Assembly (NCBI GenBank): GCA_050943135.1 | Contig: JBMNOP010000008.1 | Location: forward strand, 62,001-126,000 | Length of the DNA: 64,000 bases | DNA from: RUG695 sp050943135 | GTDB taxonomy: Bacteria > Planctomycetota > Planctomycetia > Pirellulales > Thermoguttaceae | Reading direction: 5' to 3' | Shown: piece by piece, positions 45,435 to 53,409 of the stretch | How the letters are laid out: the number at the start of each line of letters is the position of its first letter | Numbering within the stretch: the stretch's first letter is position 1 | The notes under the pieces: model-generated | The model's input: only the letters and a program-made list of their open reading frames with translations | Told to the model about the DNA's origin: nothing | Database searches by the model: none | Made by a program: the position numbers and the translations under genes

Positions 45435-45526
45435 GACATCACCCCCATCTGTCTTTCCCGTTTCGGAACAACCTTCTTTGATCACGAACCGGAAAATTAC
45501 ACAAATCAAACCTGCCCGACAAAATC

Positions 45527-45555
45527 ATTCTATATTGTCTGTGAAGAAAAGTCAA
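45527..45555 (-). promoter_or_regulatory. Promoter of the lysozyme-fusion gene
   Basis: The minus strand reads TTGACT (45550-45555), a 17-bp spacer and TAGAAT (45527-45532), about 90 nt before the start at 45434. Confidence 0.78.
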
Positions 45556-46164
45556 CAAATCGGTGATGATTCCTTATCGAACAACGGGTTATTTCCCGCC
45601 CGGCCCGGTCGCCGATTTCCGGGGACTTTGGTGTGCCGGGGAGTGTCGAAACAGCTAAACTCGATCGGTCGGAACCGACGAAAGGCCCTTGTCGGGAATC
45701 CCGACCATCTGATTCTGTGGGACTTTTTCGGTCGAGCTTCTGTTTTCAATCCCGGGACGAGATTTTGTTTTCCCCGACACGTGTCAACAAACATCCGTGT
45801 ACACGAATCAGGTCAAGGGAAGGCTGTACACCGGATGAATGTGTCGGTGATCGGCGGACAGTGGCGGACCGGAGAAAGAGATTACCTTTTGGGATAAGCG
45901 GTATTTTCCGGAAAGAGGTCGTCGCAATCCGGCCCGGCTTTCGGAAATGTACATTATTTGGAGTCAGCGATACCGATCGCCTAATCGCCCGATTCTTCGG
46001 CAAAAATCTCAACGAATGGTACCGGCCGGTTCGATAGAGGCAAAAACCATCGATGGGAAAACCATCGATGAAGCGAAAGGGGATATCGAGGTCCTTTTCA
46101 AGCAAGATTTCCGGCCAGTCTGTTCGGGGGACGCGCGCGAAAGGGCGGGGACGCGAAAGAAGGT
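45556..46164. other. Gene-free stretch with a short tandem repeat
   Basis: About 600 nt without a convincing gene; open frames here have no family resemblance. It contains small self-complementary sites (GTCGGGAATCCCGAC near 45692-45706) and two direct copies of AAAACCATCGATG at 46043-46055 and 46058-46070. It is upstream of the lysozyme-fusion promoter and downstream of the glycoside hydrolase. Confidence 0.4.
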
Positions 46165-47856
46165 TTATTTCCCCGTCGGTTCCAGTTTCAGGAAAACCAC
46201 CGCGTGATGGTCCAGCCGGAGGTCAAGTCCGACGGTCCCCGAGTCCGGCACCGCCGTTTCGTTTGTCTCGGGGGTCAGACGGGCAATCTGCGCGTATCGG
46301 GGCCTCAGTTCGGTTGCGTAGATCTTCCGTGATTCCGGGTCAGAGAGTGTACTCCCGCTGTCAATTCCCGGATCGTCGGGGGACCAGGTAAACCGAGAAT
46401 CGTCGATCCCGAGCCGCTCACGGTCCTTTTCCCATTCGGGAAAGAAGTTTACCGAATCGTCTACCGTCCGCCGCGTAACACGTACGGTTCGCCCGGCGAA
46501 CTCGGGAACCGCTATTGACAGCCGTGCCGCGACCTCACCGGTATACTCGATATCGTCTTTGAAATGATAGACCATCAGGTAGAGCGATTTCGATTCCGGC
46601 TCATAACCGGCGACCGCGTCAACCTCGACCTCCTCCGGTAGCGAGACCTCGTCCCGATGAACCCGAATCGGGAACGCGTTGCGCAGTTCCGAAAAGTACC
46701 GTGCCACGAAATAACTCACGGTCGGGATACCGTGGTAAGCGGCGCCGGTCGAATAACTCCATGCCGAGATGTAGTCGATCTCGGCGTCAATCGCCTGTTT
46801 CAACAGTCTGGCGTCATACGCCGCCTGATAGGTTCGGCCGACCATACGCTGCGTCAGATCGGCGCTTCCCCGGCCGGACCGCAATCCGAACAGGATACGT
46901 CCTTCATCGACCCCGTAAAAGAGATCGCGAAGCCCGACCTCTTCGGCCCGCGCGCGGATCCGCCCGACGACTTCCGGCAGAGGAACCTTGTTCGGTGTGC
47001 CCGGCCTCGGATCGTAGAACGAGACTGCCATAAAGCAGATCCGCGTTCCGATTTCGCCCGTCTTAAAGTTCCGGCCCGACGCACAATGGTCGAGGAGATC
47101 CCGTTCGTCCCAAAGTCCTTCCGAACATGCCATCGCGTGCGCACCGATACACACATCGGACCCGATTTCCGACGTGAGCGCTTCCGCGGTATAGTCGTAC
47201 AGCTTGAAATAGGCTTCCCGCGACTCATCCGGTTCGCCGCTGCGAGCGCGGAACCAACCGCGGTTCTCATATTCCGTAAGGACCCCGAACCGCCATTGTC
47301 GGACCTCGTCCCGTCCGAACCGGTCGACCAACGCCCGTGCCAGCGCATGAACATACGCTCCGTAGACCTCGTAATCGTCTGGCGGCAAGACGTTGGTTTG
47401 GAAATCTCCGGCGATCGGTTCGGAAGAGTATTTGGTGGGCACGCTGAACTTGATATGGGGCTTGGCACCGAGCGAAAGGACCAGCGCGCACGCGTCCGAG
47501 AGGGGACCGAAATCATAATCGTCGAGCACTGTTCTGTCGAGCGGATCTTTAAACAGATCCCGGTCCGGCGAACTGCCTGTTGCCTGCATGAACTGGACAT
47601 ATTCCACAAAAGGGGTTAAGTCGGCTCCCCCCGCGCGATCGGCGGGTTCCGGAGGGGTTAGGGTCCGAAACGTCCAGAGGTTCACGTTATTGACCTTATT
47701 TCCGATCCGCTTTCCATGCGTTTGCGCCGAGTCGATACGAAAGCCGACCGAAACAGGCGACGAAGGGGCGGTTCCTTCCGCGTGCGGCGGCGCGAAAAAC
47801 AGGGGGAAGAGAAGAAAAGGGAGTGCCGGAAAGAGGCGAAAGGAGTGGATCGGCAT
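46165..47856 (-). CDS. Secreted TIM-barrel glycoside hydrolase (GH39-like, clan A)
   Basis: A 563-residue exported protein with a signal peptide (MPIHSFRLFPALPFLLFPLF). The barrel begins with VNLWTFRTL and has FGVLTEYENRGWF (Glu195/Glu197) where clan-A glycosidases carry the acid/base in WNEPN, and YGVDEGRILFG near residue 310 as candidate nucleophile site. The C-terminal part is a beta sandwich (RLSIAVPEFAGRTVRVTRR). It most resembles GH39 xylosidase/iduronidase-type enzymes, but the family call is tentative and the substrate unknown. The start at 47856 is chosen over an upstream TTG. It has a near-consensus promoter and stands alone. Confidence 0.7.
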   Translation of the reverse strand: MPIHSFRLFPALPFLLFPLFFAPPHAEGTAPSSPVSVGFRIDSAQTHGKRIGNKVNNVNLWTFRTLTPPEPADRAGGADLTPFVEYVQFMQATGSSPDRDLFKDPLDRTVLDDYDFGPLSDACALVLSLGAKPHIKFSVPTKYSSEPIAGDFQTNVLPPDDYEVYGAYVHALARALVDRFGRDEVRQWRFGVLTEYENRGWFRARSGEPDESREAYFKLYDYTAEALTSEIGSDVCIGAHAMACSEGLWDERDLLDHCASGRNFKTGEIGTRICFMAVSFYDPRPGTPNKVPLPEVVGRIRARAEEVGLRDLFYGVDEGRILFGLRSGRGSADLTQRMVGRTYQAAYDARLLKQAIDAEIDYISAWSYSTGAAYHGIPTVSYFVARYFSELRNAFPIRVHRDEVSLPEEVEVDAVAGYEPESKSLYLMVYHFKDDIEYTGEVAARLSIAVPEFAGRTVRVTRRTVDDSVNFFPEWEKDRERLGIDDSRFTWSPDDPGIDSGSTLSDPESRKIYATELRPRYAQIARLTPETNETAVPDSGTVGLDLRLDHHAVVFLKLEPTGK

Positions 47857-47930
47857 GGCAGGGGGCTTTCGAGAGGGTGACGGCAAGATGAAATGTCCCG
47901 AAAAACGGAAGATTTCGCGCAGGCAGGGGC

Positions 47931-47959
47931 ATTTTAGTCGGCGCTCGGCGGGGTGTCAA
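47931..47959 (-). promoter_or_regulatory. Promoter of the glycoside hydrolase gene
   Basis: The minus strand has TTGACA (47954-47959), a 17-bp spacer and TAAAAT (47931-47936), about 75 nt before the start at 47856. The -35 is a perfect match. Confidence 0.8.
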
Positions 47960-48297
47960 CGATGGGGGGAGAGCAACTTCGGGACGGACGGAAAACCTTG
48001 TGCCGCGACACATGCCCTTTGCCCTTTTCGCTGACAGGGGTTAAGAAGGGGGAATGATCCGCTCCGCCGCGCTTCGGAATGCCGCCCTGTGTTGTTCGTT
48101 TCTTAACGACAACACGAAATCCTGTTTCATAGTCCGTATCACCACATCACCCGCAACGATTGACCGGTAACAAGGGGCCGGTTCTCTGCTACTCTCTCCC
48201 CCAATACCAATCCACTTCCCTCGGAAACGGAATCACCTGTTCCCGAGGGTACGGTTATGGGCTTTCAGAGCCTTTGGCCGTCGGCGACCAAGGGCCT
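47960..48297. other. Intergenic sequence with hairpin downstream of the Sel1 gene
   Basis: Between the Sel1-repeat gene and the glycoside hydrolase promoter. A hairpin with CCCTCGG (48218-48224) and CCGAGGG (48243-48249) arms lies about 50 nt after the Sel1 stop; it lacks a T-run. The bases next to the Sel1 stop resemble those after the second Sel1 gene (see 49800-49828). No gene is seen. Confidence 0.4.
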
Positions 48298-49749
48298 CTA
48301 CTTGTTTTCCGCCTCTTCGATTTCACGGAGTTGCCGTCGTGCCGAGGGTTCTCCCTGCTCGGCGGCTTTCCGGTACCATTTTACGGCTTCGGCCTTGTCT
48401 TGCTCAACTCCGTTACCGTGATGATAACAAAAACCCAGGTGGGATTGTGCCTCGGCGTCCCCCTGTTCGGCGGCTTTTCGGAACCATTTTATGCTTTCGA
48501 CCTGGTCCTTCTCAACTCCAAAGCCCATGGAATAATAAAACCCCAGTTCCCGTTGTGCCTCGGCATCGCCCTGCTCGGCGGCTTTTCGGTACCGTTCAGC
48601 GGCTTTTTGGAACCATTTTTCGGCTTCGGCTTTGTCCTGCTCAACTCCGTGGCCGTGTTTATAACGAAGACCCAGGGCAAATTGTGCCAGTGCGTTTCCC
48701 TGCTCAGCGGCTTTTCGGTGCCAATTTGCGGCTTCGGTCTGGTCTTGCTCAACTCCGTCGTCCAGTGCCAGCGCATGACAGTAACCCAGAATGCATTGTG
48801 CCTCGATGTCTCCTTGCTCAGCGGCTTTTCGGTACCATTTTACGGCTTCGGCTTTGTCTTGCTCAACTCCCAAGCCGTGTTCATAACAACGACCGAGTTG
48901 CTTTTGTGCCTCGGTGTTGCCCTGCTCGGCGGCTTTTCGGAACTGCTCAGCGGCTTTTCGGTACCATTTTTCGGCTTCGGCCTTGTCTTGCTCAACTCCG
49001 TGGCCGTAGTAATAACAAGCACCGAGTTTCCGTTGTGCCATGGCATTTTCCTGCTCAGCGGCTTTTCGGTACCATTTCACGGCTTCGGTCCAGCTTTGCT
49101 CGACTCCGCTACCTTTTTCATAACGAAGACCGAGTTTCCGTTGTGCTTCGGCGTCTTGCGCTTCGGCAGCCGCACGAACTGTTTCGATCGGCTCTGTCGG
49201 CACTACCTCACCCGTGAGCACCCACACCTCGTTTTCTGCCTTTTCGATTTTACGGAGTTGCCATCGTGCTTCGGGATTTCCCCGCTCGGCGGCTTTTCGG
49301 TACCATTTCACGGCTTCGGCCTTGTCTTGCTCCACTCCAAGGCCTCTGTAGTAACGATCACCCAGGAAGAGTTGTACCTCGACGTGTTCCTGCCCGGTGG
49401 CTTTTTGGCACTGCTCTGCGGCTTTTCGGTACCATTTTGCGGCTTCGGCCTTGTCTTGCTCAACACCGTGACCTTCTTCATAACAAATACCCAGGAGGCA
49501 TTGTGCCTTGATGTCGTCCTGCTCTGCGGCTTTTCGGTACCATTTCACGGCTTCGGCCTTGTCCTGCTCAACACCGTCGCCGTTGGCATAACAAACCCCG
49601 AGTTCCCGTTGTGCCCCGGCATCTCCCGCATCGGCAGCCGCACGAACCGTTTCGATCGACTCTGAGGCCGGCACTTCACCGGTGATCACCCACGCCAAGA
49701 GGAAGGCGAGGACCACCGAACCCATTACCATCCAATTTCGAATACTCAT
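48298..49749 (-). CDS. Sel1-repeat protein formed by fusion of two Sel1 units
   Basis: A 483-residue protein with an N-terminal membrane anchor or signal (MSIRNWMVMGSVVLAFLLAW) and about ten Sel1-like (SLR) solenoid repeats of 36 residues, for example GDGVEQDKAEAVKWYRKAAE. Sel1 proteins are scaffolds for protein contacts. A full C-terminal signature (WQLRKIEKAENE) occurs in the middle at residues 163-174. It is directly followed by VWVLTGEVVPTEPIETVRAA, a copy of the N-terminal ITGEVPASESIETVRAA, so two genes appear to have fused. DNA repeats are almost identical. AAAGGA precedes the start. A paralogous gene lies 79 nt upstream. Confidence 0.9.
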   Translation of the reverse strand: MSIRNWMVMGSVVLAFLLAWVITGEVPASESIETVRAAADAGDAGAQRELGVCYANGDGVEQDKAEAVKWYRKAAEQDDIKAQCLLGICYEEGHGVEQDKAEAAKWYRKAAEQCQKATGQEHVEVQLFLGDRYYRGLGVEQDKAEAVKWYRKAAERGNPEARWQLRKIEKAENEVWVLTGEVVPTEPIETVRAAAEAQDAEAQRKLGLRYEKGSGVEQSWTEAVKWYRKAAEQENAMAQRKLGACYYYGHGVEQDKAEAEKWYRKAAEQFRKAAEQGNTEAQKQLGRCYEHGLGVEQDKAEAVKWYRKAAEQGDIEAQCILGYCHALALDDGVEQDQTEAANWHRKAAEQGNALAQFALGLRYKHGHGVEQDKAEAEKWFQKAAERYRKAAEQGDAEAQRELGFYYSMGFGVEKDQVESIKWFRKAAEQGDAEAQSHLGFCYHHGNGVEQDKAEAVKWYRKAAEQGEPSARRQLREIEEAENK

Positions 49750-49828
49750 GGTTTTAATCCTTTCGCTGATGTTTGGTTAGACACTTGTTTAATACCGTTT
49801 CCTCTCAGCCGTTGGCGGCGGAGGGTCT

Positions 49829-50569
49829 CTACTCGTTTTCCGCCTCTTCGATTGCACGGAGGCGCTGTTGTGCCCCGACGTTTTCCTTTCCCTGCGCTGC
49901 GGCTTTTCGATACCATTTTACGGCTTCGGCCTGGTCTTGCTCAACTCCCTGGCCCTTTTCATAACACTGGCCGAGATAGAATTGTGCCAGGGCGTCTCCC
50001 TGCTCGGCGGCTTTTCGGTACCATTTTACGGCTTCGGCCTGGTCTTGCTCCACTCCGATGCCGTAGTGGTAACGACTACCCAGGACGAATTGTGCCAAGA
50101 CGTCTCCAAGCTCAGCGGCTTTTCGGAACCATTTTACGGCTTCGGTCTGGTCTTGCTCAACCCCTTTTCCTTGTTCATAACAAGAAGCGAGTCGCAGTTG
50201 TGCCCCGACGTTTCCCTGTCCCTGCTCAGCGGCTTTTCGATACCATTTTACGGCTTCGGTTTGGTCTTGCTCCACTCCGGTGCCATGTTCATAACAACGA
50301 CCGAGTTCCCACTGCGCCTCGGCGTCTCCCTGCTCGGCGGCCTTGCGAACTGTTTTGATTGAATGACTACCATCGTCTTTTTTCACCTCTGTCAGTACCG
50401 CGCCCGCGATCACGTATCCCAAGGTGAAAAAGAGTATCCCCAAGCCCATTACCATCCAATTTCGGGTGTTCATGATCTTTTCCCTTCGGCGCCGCATTGT
50501 GATCATGTGTCCCAAGGTGAAAAAGAGTATCGCCACGCCCATCACAATCCAATAATCTCGACTACCCAT
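49829..50569 (-). CDS. Sel1-repeat protein with duplicated N-terminal membrane segment
   Basis: A 246-residue protein with about four Sel1 repeats (GTGVEQDQTEAVKWYRKAAE and similar) and the C-terminal signature QQRLRAIEEAENE shared with its neighbour. Two hydrophobic segments sit at the N-terminus: MGSRDYWIVMGVAILFFTLG and, from residue 33, MNTRNWMVMGLGILFFTLGY, encoded by a 53-bp duplication. The start at 50569 aligns with the paralogue start and overlaps the stop of a small ORF (TGATG). The internal Met at 50473 has its own AAGGGA site and is a possible second start giving 214 residues. The role is unknown. Confidence 0.85.
   Translation of the reverse strand: MGSRDYWIVMGVAILFFTLGHMITMRRRREKIMNTRNWMVMGLGILFFTLGYVIAGAVLTEVKKDDGSHSIKTVRKAAEQGDAEAQWELGRCYEHGTGVEQDQTEAVKWYRKAAEQGQGNVGAQLRLASCYEQGKGVEQDQTEAVKWFRKAAELGDVLAQFVLGSRYHYGIGVEQDQAEAVKWYRKAAEQGDALAQFYLGQCYEKGQGVEQDQAEAVKWYRKAAAQGKENVGAQQRLRAIEEAENE
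50408..50553. repeat. 53-bp direct repeat of the Sel1 leader
   Basis: Copy A (50408-50460) and copy B (50501-50553) match over about 53 bp, including a shared TCCCAAGGTGAAAAAGAGTA-type block, with roughly 85-90% identity by eye. They encode the two N-terminal membrane segments of the Sel1 gene at 49829-50569. Confidence 0.85.
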
Positions 50570-50733
50570 CAGTCTCTAGCCCTTTCGTTCATGTTTGGTC
50601 GGATACTTGTCCAATATCGTTTTCCCCCACTCGAAAAATCGCCGGGGTATTTACCGGGCCAACCGTTCGGGCAGCTTTGCCCACACAAAGTAGGCCGGGA
50701 GAACATCACCACCCCGGCAAGGCGGGGTTTCAT
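50569..50733 (-). CDS. Possible 54-residue leader ORF coupled to the Sel1 gene
   Basis: An open frame MKPRLAGVVMFSRPTLCGQS (start of 54 residues) ends with a TGA that overlaps the ATG of the Sel1 gene (TGATG), an arrangement used for translational coupling. It is Arg/Pro/Gly-rich with two Cys and no domain I know. It lies within the 200-nt transcript leader, and its 5' end contains a CCCCG/CGGGG hairpin (50713-50728). The matching region before the second Sel1 gene has in-frame stops, so coding is not conserved there. It may instead be untranslated structured RNA. Confidence 0.35.
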   Translation of the reverse strand: MKPRLAGVVMFSRPTLCGQSCPNGWPGKYPGDFSSGGKRYWTSIRPNMNERARD

Positions 50734-50781
50734 ATGCCTGTGCGCGACCCCCTTTCAGGCTCTACCACTACTCTGCCGCCT

Positions 50782-50810
50782 ATTGTACACGGGGCTTGTC
50801 TGGCAAGCAA
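50782..50810 (-). promoter_or_regulatory. Candidate promoter of the Sel1 gene pair
   Basis: The minus strand reads TTGCTT (50805-50810), a 17-bp spacer and TACAAT (50782-50787). It would give a leader of about 200 nt before the Sel1 start at 50569. Confidence 0.55.
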
Positions 50811-50935
50811 GGGAATTCCCGGAACCCCAATAAAACGTAGCCTGACGCGCGTGTAAAATTTTTTGGGACTCCCGATTATCGATCATCCCGCCCCCGCTCG
50901 TCGCGCGGCGAATCCCGACACCGGCAAGGGCGTGA
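50811..50935. other. Short gap after the DUF262-HNH gene
   Basis: It separates the nuclease stop from the Sel1 promoter and contains AT-rich AAAATTTTTT at 50856-50865. No stem with a T-run could be identified as a terminator of the nuclease gene. Confidence 0.3.
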
Positions 50936-52102
50936 TCACCTATTCCCCTTGGCGCGGTTGTGGGTTTTGCAGAGCATCTGGCAGTTGTCGGGGGTGGTTG
51001 CGCCCCCTTTGCTCCAGGCGGTGACGTGGTCGGCTTCCATCTCGTTGATCTTGTAAACCCGTTTCGCGTTGTTGCCGCTACCGACGGCACAAAGGGGACA
51101 GTTGGACGTCTGGTTCGTTTGGGCCTTTTTGGTCTGTTCGTTGTAGACCTGTCTCTTTGTTTTCTCGTCGAATACCCGAACGTTCAGGAGTGAGGTGTTC
51201 GTTTCGCCGTCGAGGATATATTCGAAGATGCCCCGCTTGTCCGTGACTTGCGGGTCTTCGAGGAGTGCGTTAACCCGTTCGGTGACTTTTGCTTTCGCGT
51301 AGGGCCTTTGATGGTAATCGGTATAGAAGCGCCCCCAGTCGAGGCCACAGACTTCTGGTCCGGTATGATCGAAAATCGAGTTGATCCAGTCGAGGACCGT
51401 TTCGAAATGGTTTTTGAGCTCGTCGATGTTGTCGTCGCCGCGATGTTGCGCCATATAGTCTTCGATCTCGCCGGAACTGACCCACTTGAGCGCGGCTTCG
51501 AGGATCGCCTGGCGTTTTGGGCTCCCGCTGATGTAAGTTTGCCATCGATTCATTTTGGCGTTTCGGGTGTTCGAAAACTCGGCACGGGCCCGGGTAACGA
51601 ACGGCCCGTGATAGGCGGCGTTGCGCAGTTCCTGGTCAACGAGGGGAACCCCGGCGATATTGACGATGGCAAACCATTCTTGAATTTCGGACGGTTCGCC
51701 TTCGCAGACGTAGATCGTAAGCTTTGTCTGGGTGATCAGGTCTTGCCGGTCTTTATCGAGGCTGTTGAAATAGCGCGGTTTCCCTTCAATGTGTACCGCG
51801 AAGGGCCAACTATTGTTCACGAAACGACCGAACGAGGTGATCCGCTGCTGACCGTCCAAGACTTCATAAATCCCGTTGGGTTTCTGGATGAAGTAAATCA
51901 GACCGAGGGGAAACCCTTTCAAGAGGGATTCAACCACGGCGACGTCTTTTTTGCCGTCACCGTAAATATAGTTCCGCTGATATTCCGGCTGAATCACGAG
52001 CTTGCCGTCGAGGCCGAACAGACCCTTATCTTCGTTTTTGTCGAACACGAAGCCTTTGCAGATGTCGCCGACGGTCCAGTCGGTGTGAAGGGTGGTTTTC
52101 AT
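50936..52102 (-). CDS. DUF262 domain protein with C-terminal HNH nuclease
   Basis: A 388-residue protein. The N-terminal DUF262 (GmrSD/ParB-like nucleotide-binding) domain shows IQPEYQRNYIYG (residues 37-48) and VLDGQQRITS (81-90), its two hallmark motifs. The C-terminal 54 residues form an HNH (beta-beta-alpha metal) nuclease with CPLC (335-338), ADH (357-359), DNC (372-374) and CKTHN (378-382), so zinc and catalytic positions are all present. DUF262-HNH proteins occur in defence and restriction systems (GmrSD type IV, SspE-like). It lies 133 nt downstream of an EcoRI-family methylase on the same strand, suggesting a nuclease/methylase pair. The ribosome-binding site is weak. Confidence 0.9.
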   Translation of the reverse strand: MKTTLHTDWTVGDICKGFVFDKNEDKGLFGLDGKLVIQPEYQRNYIYGDGKKDVAVVESLLKGFPLGLIYFIQKPNGIYEVLDGQQRITSFGRFVNNSWPFAVHIEGKPRYFNSLDKDRQDLITQTKLTIYVCEGEPSEIQEWFAIVNIAGVPLVDQELRNAAYHGPFVTRARAEFSNTRNAKMNRWQTYISGSPKRQAILEAALKWVSSGEIEDYMAQHRGDDNIDELKNHFETVLDWINSIFDHTGPEVCGLDWGRFYTDYHQRPYAKAKVTERVNALLEDPQVTDKRGIFEYILDGETNTSLLNVRVFDEKTKRQVYNEQTKKAQTNQTSNCPLCAVGSGNNAKRVYKINEMEADHVTAWSKGGATTPDNCQMLCKTHNRAKGNR

Positions 52103-52117
52103 GGAAGGTTATTTCCT

Positions 52118-52237
52118 TTATCGTTTTTCGGGGTGTTTATTGCGATTTAGGATTCTGCCGTGTTCCAGTTTTCCGTTAATACACGGGTCGGAGCTGGATT
52201 TATCGTGAAATGTTACCGGTGCTCCCATGGTGCCGTT
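52118..52237 (-). pseudogene. Remnant C-terminus of a second EcoRI-family methylase
   Basis: The minus-strand frame reading NGTMGAPVTFHDKSSSDP matches the intact methylase NDIMGVPITFLDKFNPDQ. It then jumps to CINGKLEHGRILNRNKHP, which looks like the normal C-terminal end (INGK...RILIRNK) of this methylase family. About 50 residues that should lie between are missing, and no start is available. It begins at the stop codon of the intact methylase in a different frame and ends 15 nt before the nuclease start. I read it as a decayed paralogue fragment. Confidence 0.65.
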
Positions 52238-53339
52238 ACATCTTACTTCTGATAAAGATTCGCTTGTATCTTCTCTCGCCGCCAACAACAGGTTGCGCGA
52301 TTCCGGAACGACTGTCCCACAGTCCACTTGAGTACCCTTTTCCTTCGCTTTCCGTGCATCCAATAATCTCAAACTGGTCGGGGTTGAATTTATCGAGGAA
52401 AGTGATTGGCACGCCCATAATGTCGTTGTAGTCGGATGGGATACACTCTGTAAACGGAACTTCGATTGCGTCGTAGTTGTCGTAACGCGGGTATTCGAGT
52501 TTTCCGTATCGTTTCTGAAGTTCCGTCCGCAGTTTCTTGTTGAATTTCAGGTTGTTCGTCATCGTGTCGAGTTGAAGCATTTCGTGTCGCTTGCCGTGGT
52601 CAATGTTTGAAAACCAGCGTACACCCTTCACACGAATAAATCTGCGGCCGGTTTCATCAATCCCGCACCCCGCCGCTTCCAAGGGGTAATCGTCGGGCAC
52701 ATAAAAGGCTCTATCGCCCGAACGGATGCTTGGGCCAAGCCACATCTTGTTTTCTTTAAGGAGCGGGAATACCTCTTTGTAGGTGATGGCGTTCATATTG
52801 CCGATGATGACGAAATCCTTTTTACCGTCTAAAATCCAATTCAGGAACGGTCTGAAAAGCGAGAACGGCGGGTTGGTGATGATGATGTCGGCTTCGTCGC
52901 GAAGGGAGCAGACTTCTTCGGAAAGAAAATCGCCGTCCCCCTCCAGGTAGCCGGTCAATTCGATGTCGTCCTGATCGACTCGGCCCGACCCGTCGGTGTC
53001 ATGGGTCAGGGTGAACAGCTTTCCGTTGGTTTTATGCTTCTCCGGATTGTAGACCGACGACTCCTCCTCGAACATTGTCAGGAGTTTGCTCCCCGAACTT
53101 TTGGCGTAAGAGGTAGAGATCAGTTTTTTCAGCCCGAACCGCTCGAAGTTCGCGGCGAAGTATTTGGTGAAGTTCGACCATTCGGGATCATCGCAGGGAA
53201 GGAGGATCGTTTTCCCGCGGAACACGTCGGGATTAAACTCGATGTAGGCGTTGATTTCCGCCTCGATGTCTTGGTATTGAGTATAAAACTCGTCGTTTTT
53301 GGCACTCCTCGCGTTGCCAAGGTCTACATTGTCTGCCAT
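52236..53339 (-). CDS. EcoRI-family adenine-specific DNA methyltransferase
   Basis: A 367-residue N6-adenine methylase of the EcoRI-methylase family. The start at 53339 (MADNVDLGNARSAKNDEFYT) matches the family N-terminus; the long upstream extension is Arg/Pro-rich and rejected. Features are FYTQYQDIEAEINAY, the AdoMet-binding strand KTILLPCDDPEWSNF, LEGDGDFLSEEV and the catalytic IITNPPF (NPPF at 156-159). The C-terminus MGVPITFLDKFNPDQFEIIG is typical. It has a near-consensus promoter and is followed by the DUF262-HNH nuclease, for which it may provide self-protection. The recognition sequence is unknown. Confidence 0.93.
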   Translation of the reverse strand: MADNVDLGNARSAKNDEFYTQYQDIEAEINAYIEFNPDVFRGKTILLPCDDPEWSNFTKYFAANFERFGLKKLISTSYAKSSGSKLLTMFEEESSVYNPEKHKTNGKLFTLTHDTDGSGRVDQDDIELTGYLEGDGDFLSEEVCSLRDEADIIITNPPFSLFRPFLNWILDGKKDFVIIGNMNAITYKEVFPLLKENKMWLGPSIRSGDRAFYVPDDYPLEAAGCGIDETGRRFIRVKGVRWFSNIDHGKRHEMLQLDTMTNNLKFNKKLRTELQKRYGKLEYPRYDNYDAIEVPFTECIPSDYNDIMGVPITFLDKFNPDQFEIIGCTESEGKGYSSGLWDSRSGIAQPVVGGERRYKRIFIRSKM

Positions 53340-53409
53340 AGTCAGGCGCTTTCTGTACCGGAGTCCGGGATTCGGTTCGGGAATGGTTCGGCGAGTCCGC
53401 CCGCTTTTC

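Noticed and set aside
48298..50362. Regularly spaced repeats resembling a CRISPR array
   Set aside because: The spacing is about 108 bp and the repeats with spacers form one continuous Sel1-coding frame; no cas genes are present.
50705..50733. CCCCG/CGGGG hairpin as a terminator
   Set aside because: The short T-run is on the plus strand, where no gene ends; on the minus strand it lies in a leader before the Sel1 gene.
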